From an uncultured Flavobacteriales bacterium (GTDB taxonomy: Bacteria; Bacteroidota; Bacteroidia; Flavobacteriales_D; Sanyastnellaceae), in contig CAJXOV010000188.1 in assembly GCA_913057815.1 (NCBI GenBank), positions 1-5,479 of the forward strand: 5,479 bases of DNA, written 5' to 3'. Positions within the stretch are counted from its first letter, which is position 1; every line of letters starts with the position of its first letter. This document shows, in pieces, positions 1 through 5,479 of the stretch. The notes beneath the pieces were generated by a model. The model was not told the DNA's origin. It saw only the letters and a list, made by a program, of their open reading frames with translations, and made no database searches. Position numbers and translations under genes: made by a program.

Positions 1-26
1 CAGCGTCAGATGTGTATAAGAGACAG
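1..26 (+). other. Nextera (Tn5) adapter remnant at left contig end, not genomic
   Basis: Bases 8-26 read AGATGTGTATAAGAGACAG, the 19-bp Tn5 mosaic end used in Nextera tagmentation. Bases 1-7 (CAGCGTC) are the 3' part of the Read-1 side adapter tail. The sequence is synthetic and should be trimmed. The genomic insert begins at 27. The reading frame of the following gene has a TAA at 17-19, inside the adapter, so the apparent 5' limit of that reading frame has no biological meaning. Confidence 0.99.
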
Positions 27-2857
27 GTGGAACGGTATACTACTGGACTACTCCTACAGCTGCCTATATTACATTTTTAGATGTTGGATATTATTTAGAC
101 CACGGAAACCTTGATAATACTTTTCAAATAGTAATTACAGACCAAACAGATGAGGTTGTTGGACTTGGTAATAATGTAGGATTGTTTTACCAAGATATGC
201 AATGGGCAGCAGGGGATTGGAATGGAGGTGTCGGAGGTTTCGATGGAACCGCAGCTGGAACTGTTGGGGCTAACAGAAATGACGGAGTCAATTTTATTCA
301 GTTTGGAAGGTTCTTAGAAGATTCTGATGCATATGATGGCCCTTTTGGTGTAACAGATGGCATTGATTGGTTAGATGATAAAGCCTTTGTTTTTAACCTT
401 TGTTCGGATGAAAACAACCTTCCACCAATAGCCGGAAATAGTGACAACTGTGATACTCTGTTTATTTGCCAAAATGACTTTTATGATTTCGACTTGTCGT
501 TTATTGGTCCTGAACCAGGACAAACTGTAAGTGTGGTTGTTGACGATTCTCAAGCAATTGGATGGACAGAGAACTCCAATGGTGATGGGTTTAGTACAGG
601 TGTTTTCGTAGGAGGCGCAGATAACGTTGGAGAGCATACACTAGTTTTTACCGCTACTGATAATGGTACTCCTCAAGGAATAACTGTAGTAACATATGAA
701 ATTGTAGTTTTAGATCTAACCCTTCCAGAACTTACTGTTACCGGCCCTGATTTTAATGATAATGTAATTCCGTACTGCAGTGGTCAACCTGGAGCAGAGG
801 TTATGGCTTCTGATGGGTTTGACGATTACGTTTGGAGTAATAACACCAATGGCCAGTCAAATACATTTTCAAGCGGTTCGTATTCCTTAGTGGGTCTTTT
901 AGAAGGGTGTCAAGCTGAATTTGGACCTTTTAGTGTTTATCAAATACCGGGTTTCAACCCTATTGTAGTAGTAGAGGATTATTTTTTATGTGAAGGTGAG
1001 ACTACAGAGTTAGAGCTTCAAAACCCAGAGCTGTATAGTGAATTCTCATGGGAAGTGTTTAATAACAACGGAGAAATTCTATCTGGTGGTATTGGTGACC
1101 CTATTATCACAGCAACTCCCGGAGAATATCAAGTTTCAGCGATTAACGAAACAGGGTGTCTAGGTTCTGTTGTTATTCCAGTAACAGAAGAAGTTGTTAG
1201 TATCCCTAACACTGACTTCGTAGCTTTATGTGATGATAATGATGCTATTTCATGGTCAGGTGCTTGGGCCAACCCAAATTCTTGCTTATATGCTTTGTAC
1301 ATGTATGACAGTGGGGCTGACTCCTGGGAAGGCGCAAATATTGAGGTTTACATAGACGGGACCGGTCCTCTTAATTTTAACATTGCCAATAACACAGGTT
1401 TTGCAATTGACGGTTTTAGTCCGTTTCATGGACAAATAATAGAGTACTATTTTACTGAAGGTTTTGATGATGCTGATATCAGTGTTCAGATTCTAAATGA
1501 AGACGATGATGTAGTTTTCGATACAAACTTAGGTGATGAGTTGACAAGTGATGGTCTACCTTTTTTCACACAAATAGCAGATTGTGGGTTTAATGCTCTA
1601 CCAGGTACTTGGGAGGTTACAGCCCCTGTAGGAGGTGAAGGTTATACATTAGAATCTACTGATGTTTTTAACCCTGTAAATGAGGACAACACATTCACAG
1701 CACCTGATGGGTTTAACGGTTCATATCTGTTAAATTTTAATTCCGCTATATGCGATAATGAAATAGAATTTACACTTGATTTTTCTGTAACGCCTACTGT
1801 AGAAGCACCTGATTATGATGGGGTATGTTCTACTGATGGTATTTTAATAGAGCCTATTTATGGGACAAGTGGTGCTGAAAGTGATTACACTTATGACTGG
1901 GATCCTAATGATCTAGGAGACGGTCCTACTGCCTTTACCAATTCAAGTGGTCCTTATACTATATCAATTGAGAATGTGTGCGGAATTGCTCAGGATAACG
2001 GTATTATTGATTTCATTCCCGTGCCTTCTGCATCGTTATTTAATGATGTGCTTTGCAATGGTGAAATAGGAGTTCTTGATCCTGGTACTGATCACCCTTC
2101 ATTCGTTTATGAATGGTCTACAGGTGAAGACACTCCTTCTATTGAGGTGTCTACAGCAAATGATTACTCAGTTACTGTTTCTAATGATTGTGGAGATGCA
2201 GAATCATCTGCATTTATAAATGTTGGGCGAGCGGCTACTGTAGAATACAATGTAGATACAGTCTTATTCTGTGCCGGAGAGGTACAAAACATTGCTCCAA
2301 TATGGAATAATGGAGAAGGAATAGCTAACCCAGTAATATGGACTATATCTTATGTTGATCAATCATTAAACACTCAATCAGAAATTCTTTCTAGCACTTC
2401 TTCTAGCATAGAGGTGGCTTCTGAACAAATATCAGCCAACTCTATTTCCAATTCAGTTACGTTGAATTATTTTACTGATGAATTTTGTGGTGATGCACAA
2501 GGAAGTGTTGAGTTAGAATTAATCCCGTGTAATATTTCTGCTCCAAACGTTATTACACCAAATGGCGATGGTGGGGTATCCGCGTATCAAGATATTAATG
2601 ATGCAAGTTCCGTGTATAACCAAGGTTTAAATGAAGCTTGGTATTTAGACGGAATTGGTAGACTAAAAGGAGTTCAAGTTAGAATCTTTGATAGATGGGG
2701 AAACCTTGTATATGAAGATAGTAATTACTCAAACAACGCTCCTTGGATTGGTGAAGATAAAAACGGAAATGAACTTACGAATGGCGTCTACTTCTACACT
2801 ATTAGTGCTGGAAATAATATAGACCCACTCGAAGGAACGGTGACTATTTTCAGATAA
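27..2857 (+). CDS. T9SS-secreted multidomain protein with nidogen-like (NIDO) domain and CHU_C/type B sorting domain, 5' partial
   Basis: The 3' part of a large surface or secreted protein; 942 residues are visible, numbered here from the first full codon at 29. Residues 1-125 look like a NIDO domain: VGYYLDHGNLDNTFQIVITD, then a YQDMQWAAGDWNGG core, and a close at DKAFVFNLC. Residues 140-231 are a cadherin/HYR-like module (GEHTLVFTATDNGTPQG). Next come Ig/PKD-like modules opened or closed by Cys, three with a Y.W core (YVWSNN near 267, YDWDPN near 622, YEWSTG near 694). Within this string, residues 418-444 hold a LYMYDSGADSWEGANIEVYI module, a degenerate form of the DS.GDGW.GA module common in flavobacterial exoproteins. 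Residues 839-942 form the CHU_C/type B T9SS sorting domain: PNVITPNGDG, IFDRWGNLVYE, NGVYFYTI, ending TIFR. Family knowledge says such proteins cross the outer membrane by T9SS; an adhesive role is inferred. The true start and signal peptide lie off the contig. The TTG at 182 is not a credible start because the NIDO domain reads through it. A strong terminator follows. Confidence 0.9.
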
Positions 2858-2878
2858 TTTACTTTAACTATAAAATTT

Positions 2879-2906
2879 AAAAAGCAGTCCTAGAGGCTGC
2901 TTTTTT
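2879..2906 (+). terminator. Intrinsic (Rho-independent) terminator after the T9SS protein gene
   Basis: The left arm AAAAAGCAGTC (2879-2889) pairs with GGCTGCTTTTT (2895-2905), giving 11 base pairs including one T-G wobble, around the loop CTAGA (2890-2894). The right arm runs into six Ts (2901-2906). It begins 21 bp after the TAA at 2855-2857 and ends 23 bp before the radA ATG, so it should end the secreted-protein transcript and separate it from radA. The A-tract on the left arm would give a T-tract on the other strand, but no minus-strand gene runs into it. Confidence 0.9.
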
Positions 2907-2919
2907 ATTCTTAGAATAA
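2905..2919. repeat. 15-bp perfect palindrome just upstream of radA
   Basis: TTATTCT-T-AGAATAA is a perfect 7-1-7 inverted repeat. It overlaps the last two Ts of the terminator and ends 10 bp before the radA start codon. Its position, in the only non-coding DNA where a radA promoter could lie downstream of the terminator, would suit an operator. Against that, a palindrome of the same size occurs inside rsmI coding sequence (4507-4521), so chance in AT-rich DNA is a real explanation. I see no convincing Bacteroidota -33/-7 (TTTG / TAnnTTTG) promoter pair; TAATTTAC at 2917-2924 is only a partial match to the -7 box. Confidence 0.3.
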
Positions 2920-2929
2920 TTTACGATTC

Positions 2930-4294
2930 ATGGCTAAAGCAAGAACTATATTCTACTGCACAAATTGTGGCACAGAGGCATCTCAATGGGCTGGAAAATG
3001 TGTTTCCTGTAACGAGTGGAATACTCTTAAGGAAAGGTTGATTGAAAAAAGCGTTGCAACGCATGAAAAAAGAGAAACCGTAAATTCAGAAAAAACTCCA
3101 ATTAAATTCTCATCTATTGACCCTTCTGATGAAAGCAGAATACTTCTGCATGATAAAGAATTAAACCGTGTATTAGGTGGAGGTTTAGTCCCGGGCAGTT
3201 TAGTTTTAGTTGGTGGTGATCCAGGCATAGGGAAATCCACTTTGATGTTACAAATGGCACTGAATAATTCGGGCCTAAAAATTATTTATGTCTCTGGTGA
3301 AGAGAGCGAGAAGCAATTAAAAATGCGCGCTGAGCGCTTCGAGTCAAGCGCTTCAGATTTTTACATTTTTACTGGGACTAATACAAATACTATTCGGAAA
3401 ATAGCTCGTGAGATTGAGCCAGACTTGATAATTATTGATTCCGTTCAAACTTTATATTCTCCTGTCATAGATGGATCACCAGGTAGCTTATCTCAAATTA
3501 GAGAGACTACATCTGAGTTAATGCAGTTTGCGAAGCAAAGCAATACTTCTATTTTTCTTATAGGACATATTACTAAAGATGGCGCCATAGCAGGCCCTAA
3601 GCTACTGGAGCATATGGTAGACACTGTACTGCAGTTTGAAGGTGATAGTAATTATATGTTTAGACTGCTTCGGTGTCAGAAAAATCGATTTGGAAGTACT
3701 AACGAATTAGGGATCTATGAAATGACCGGAGCAGGATTAAGAGAGGTAGAAAACCCTTCTGAACTGCTGATTAATCAAACAGACTCAGGACTCAGTGGTT
3801 CTGCTGTAGCATGCACAGTAGAAGGTATGAGACCTATACTGATAGAAATTCAAGCATTGGTAAGTACAGCTGTTTATGGAACACCTCAGCGTGTGACTAC
3901 CGGTTTAGATTCTAGAAGGTTAAATATGCTTTTAGCTGTTCTGGAAAAGAGATGTGGATTTAGGCTGGGTCAAAAAGATGTTTTCTTGAATATAGCTGGT
4001 GGTGTGCGGGTTGATGATATTGGAATAGACCTAGCTGTAATAGCCGCTATTCTTTCGAGTAACTTAGATATAGCATTACCTGCCAAGGTAGCTTTTTCGG
4101 CTGAAATAGGGTTGTCTGGTGAGCTAAGAGCAGTGAATAGAACAGAACAAAGGATACAAGAAGCGGAAAAGCTTGGGTTTGATGAAATAATAATCGCTCA
4201 CCAAGGTAAAAAACAAGCCAAACTTCCTGAGGTAAGTATTAAGATAAGCTCCTTCAAAAGGGTAGAAGAAGTGTTTAAGTATCTTTTTGGGTAG
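2930..4294 (+). CDS. radA: DNA repair protein RadA (RecA-like branch-migration ATPase)
   Basis: A complete 454-residue RadA, close to the 460 of E. coli. RadA is a cytoplasmic DNA-dependent ATPase that helps RecA in homologous recombination by promoting branch migration and processing recombination intermediates. In order: a four-Cys zinc finger (C10, C13, C24, C27; CTNC...CVSC), a RecA-like ATPase core with Walker A GDPGIGKST (96-104) and Walker B LIIIDS (166-171), the RadA-specific KNRFG motif (251-255), and a Lon-protease-like C-terminal domain from about 285 to 454 (GTPQRVTTGLDSRRLNMLLA, GGVRVDDIGIDLAV, EIGLSGELRAVNR). By family, that domain is structural and not proteolytic. The ATG at 2930 places the zinc finger at the usual N-terminal position; there is no clear Shine-Dalgarno sequence, as is normal in Bacteroidota. 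The gene stands alone on its strand behind a terminator. Its last 20 bp overlap the 3' end of rsmI on the other strand. Confidence 0.98.
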   Translation: MAKARTIFYCTNCGTEASQWAGKCVSCNEWNTLKERLIEKSVATHEKRETVNSEKTPIKFSSIDPSDESRILLHDKELNRVLGGGLVPGSLVLVGGDPGIGKSTLMLQMALNNSGLKIIYVSGEESEKQLKMRAERFESSASDFYIFTGTNTNTIRKIAREIEPDLIIIDSVQTLYSPVIDGSPGSLSQIRETTSELMQFAKQSNTSIFLIGHITKDGAIAGPKLLEHMVDTVLQFEGDSNYMFRLLRCQKNRFGSTNELGIYEMTGAGLREVENPSELLINQTDSGLSGSAVACTVEGMRPILIEIQALVSTAVYGTPQRVTTGLDSRRLNMLLAVLEKRCGFRLGQKDVFLNIAGGVRVDDIGIDLAVIAAILSSNLDIALPAKVAFSAEIGLSGELRAVNRTEQRIQEAEKLGFDEIIIAHQGKKQAKLPEVSIKISSFKRVEEVFKYLFG

Positions 4295-4958
4295 GATCTA
4301 AAACCACTACAATCTCTCCTTTAATACTTGGACGTGAGGCAAGTTCTGCGTGAACCTCTTCGACTGTCCCTCTTATATATTCTTCGTGCATTTTAGACAA
4401 CTCCCGGCACACTACAACCTTATTCTCGCTGAATCCTCCATCCTTAAGTTGGACTAATAGTTTTATAATTCTATGTGGCGACTCATAAAGAATGACCGTT
4501 TGGTCTAAGCTTTTAAAGCTTTCTATTTTCTTAACCCTTCCTTTTTTGTGTGGTAAAAATCCTTCGAAGTAAAATCGATCACAAGGAAGACCAGAGGCAA
4601 CTGCCGCTGGAATTATAGCCGTAGCTCCAGGAAGACACTCTACAGGAATTTTGTGCTCTACCGCAGCACGAATCAACATGTATCCAGGATCAGAAATTCC
4701 AGGTGTACCAGCATCTGAGACTAAAGCTATTTCAGTTCCTCCTAACATAGCCTTCACATACCGCTCTACTACTTTATGCTCATTGTGCATATGAAAGCTC
4801 TGTAGCTTGGCATCTATTTGATAATGAGATAATAATTTATAGGTAGTACGCGTGTCTTCAGCTAGTACTAAATCTGCTTTTGAAATAGCTTCAATAGCAC
4901 GGTAGGTCATGTCTTTTAGATTACCTATAGGTGTGGGAACTACTATTAATCTGGACAT
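4275..4958 (-). CDS. rsmI: 16S rRNA (cytidine(1402)-2'-O)-methyltransferase RsmI
   Basis: A complete 227-residue tetrapyrrole-methylase-fold enzyme. RsmI uses S-adenosylmethionine to methylate the 2'-OH of C1402 in the 16S rRNA decoding centre, acting with RsmH (N4 of the same base) to tune start-codon selection and fidelity. Family motifs are intact: VVPTPIGNLKDMTYRA (6-21), LAEDTRTT (32-39), HNEH (58-61), ALVSDAGTPGISDPGY (78-93), LPGATAIIPA (109-118), SGLPCDRFYFEGFLP (122-136) and YESPHR (158-163). It is shorter than E. coli RsmI (286 residues) because the extra C-terminal segment is absent; short forms occur in Bacteroidota, so I do not read this as truncation. The ATG at 4958 puts the glycine-rich SAM loop at residue 10, as expected. 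It starts one base after the stop of the upstream gene (TAG-C-ATG), so it is probably translationally coupled to it. Its stop lies inside radA. Confidence 0.97.
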   Translation of the reverse strand: MSRLIVVPTPIGNLKDMTYRAIEAISKADLVLAEDTRTTYKLLSHYQIDAKLQSFHMHNEHKVVERYVKAMLGGTEIALVSDAGTPGISDPGYMLIRAAVEHKIPVECLPGATAIIPAAVASGLPCDRFYFEGFLPHKKGRVKKIESFKSLDQTVILYESPHRIIKLLVQLKDGGFSENKVVVCRELSKMHEEYIRGTVEEVHAELASRPSIKGEIVVVLDPTQKDT

Positions 4959-4959
4959 G

Positions 4960-5440
4960 CTAAAATCTTCTTTTTATTAACTCTTTAAATTTGTCATACA
5001 CTTCTATTTCCTCCTCAGCTGCTGGTTGAGGAATTAAATTAGAAAATGTATCTAATGCTTCCTTCTCGCTTTTGCTCTCATTTAATTGATCGAGTAATGA
5101 TTGAAAAGATTTAGAGTTGTTCTGACACAGAACACGAATGAACTGGAACTTTTCGTTTAGACTTATTGATTTAGATATATTTTCAATAGGTGCGTTTTCA
5201 AATTTTTCGGCTATGCTTTCTATAGGTTCTGATTCTTCTTCTTCTATTTCCGTGGTGACTGCCTCTACCAGAGGTGGTGTTTCTTCTTCAATAACTTCTT
5301 CTTCAGAAGCGGTTATCACTGATTCGATTTTTATTTCCTCAATCACTATTTCTTCTACTATCTCTTCTGGCGGTTCAGGAGTTTTCTCTGGGAGAATATC
5401 AACAGCCTCTGAGTCGGTATCTATGGCAAATGGGGTAGGG
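4960..5440 (-). CDS. Glu-rich protein of unknown function with conserved-looking helical C-terminus, 5' partial
   Basis: The C-terminal 159 residues of a protein cut by the right contig end; I cannot name a function. Residues 17-86 are a very acidic, Pro-containing linker: 26 of 70 residues are Glu and only 3 are Lys. Residues 92-159 look like a small helical domain (SLNEKFQFIRVLC, FQSLLDQLN, EKEALDTF) ending in YDKFKELIKRRF. From memory, uncharacterised Bacteroidota proteins carry a similar SLN..F.F...L tail ending in a basic RRF; this is recollection, not a search. No membrane segment is visible in this part. It lies one base upstream of rsmI on the same strand, so the two are probably one operon and the rsmI promoter is off the contig. 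The apparent ATG at 5455-5457 is adapter DNA: it adds a false MCIRD, and the next Ser codon straddles the junction. The first genuine codon is CCC (Pro) at 5437-5439. Confidence 0.8.
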
Positions 5441-5479
5441 CTGTCTCTTATACACATCTGACGCTGCCGACGAATAGAG
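5441..5479 (-). other. Nextera Read-1 adapter plus partial i5 index at right contig end, not genomic
   Basis: Bases 5441-5459 are CTGTCTCTTATACACATCT, the reverse complement of the Tn5 mosaic end. Bases 5460-5473 (GACGCTGCCGACGA) complete the Nextera Read-1 side adapter. The last six bases, ATAGAG, lie where the i5 index would be and match the first six bases of the reverse complement of Nextera index S502/N502 (CTCTCTAT). This is what a Read 2 shows when it runs through a short insert. The genomic insert ends at 5440. Confidence 0.99.

Noticed and set aside
8..26. Tn5 mosaic end that could be taken for a natural transposon end
   Set aside because: The flanking Read-1 adapter tail and its mirror at the other contig end show that it is a library adapter; no transposase gene is present.
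371..637. 88-codon open frame on the minus strand
   Set aside because: It lies wholly inside the T9SS protein gene, its translation shows no recognisable domain, and the plus-strand frame there encodes a coherent NIDO/cadherin-like region.
2983..3240. 85-codon open frame on the minus strand
   Set aside because: It is antisense to the zinc finger and Walker A region of radA, which is clearly the real gene; the product is low-complexity and matches nothing I recognise.
3324..3355. GCGC-rich inverted and direct repeats (GCGCTGAGCGC, two copies of GCGCTTC)
   Set aside because: They lie in the middle of radA and encode conserved-looking sequence (RAERFESSAS); codon use explains them.
4507..4521. 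Perfect 7-1-7 palindrome AAGCTTT-T-AAAGCTT
   Set aside because: It is inside rsmI coding sequence (ESFKSLDQ region) with no regulatory context. It serves as a control showing that such palindromes arise by chance here.
27..5440. Search for CRISPR repeats, tRNA/rRNA genes, riboswitches, insertion sequences, toxin-antitoxin pairs and defence genes
   Set aside because: Nearly all of the insert is accounted for by four ordinary coding regions and one 72-bp gap; I saw no regularly spaced repeats, tRNA-like cloverleaf or known defence motif.
5138..5461. 107-codon open frame on the plus strand, Ser/Ile-rich
   Set aside because: It is the mirror of the Glu-rich coding sequence (GAA/GAG codons read as TTC/CTC and TCT/TCC), and its end is encoded by adapter DNA.

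Overview
This window looks like a whole short contig from a Bacteroidota (Flavobacteriia-like, probably aquatic) genome or metagenome. It is AT-rich. The first gene ends in a CHU_C/type B sorting domain, the C-terminal address tag of the type IX secretion system, which is essentially restricted to Bacteroidota. Both ends are artificial: bases 1-26 and 5441-5479 are Illumina Nextera (Tn5) adapter sequence, so the biological sequence is 27-5440. The genes touching each end are truncated by the assembly, not by biology.

Layout: (1) 27-2857 (+) is the 3' part of a large secreted multidomain protein: nidogen-like (NIDO) domain, a string of Cys-bracketed Ig/PKD-like modules, one MYDS...W.GA beta module, and the T9SS sorting domain. 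(2) 2858-2929 is a 72-bp gap holding a good intrinsic terminator and, directly behind it, a 15-bp palindrome just before the next start codon. (3) 2930-4294 (+) is a complete radA. (4) 4275-4958 (-) is a complete rsmI, convergent with radA; the two 3' ends overlap by 20 bp and no terminator lies between them. (5) 4960-5440 (-) is the C-terminal part of a Glu-rich protein of unknown function, one base upstream of rsmI and almost certainly co-transcribed with it.

Function: the secreted protein is an envelope or extracellular adhesin-like product, unrelated to the housekeeping genes beside it and insulated by the terminator. RadA (recombination and branch migration) and RsmI (16S rRNA C1402 ribose methylation) are core genes. 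I see no CRISPR array, tRNA, rRNA, insertion sequence, toxin-antitoxin pair or defence system. I do not think the window holds a new system. The points most worth checking are the adapter contamination and the false protein starts it creates, an 18-residue insertion inside the sorting-domain signature, the NIDO-T9SS architecture, and the radA/rsmI tail overlap.
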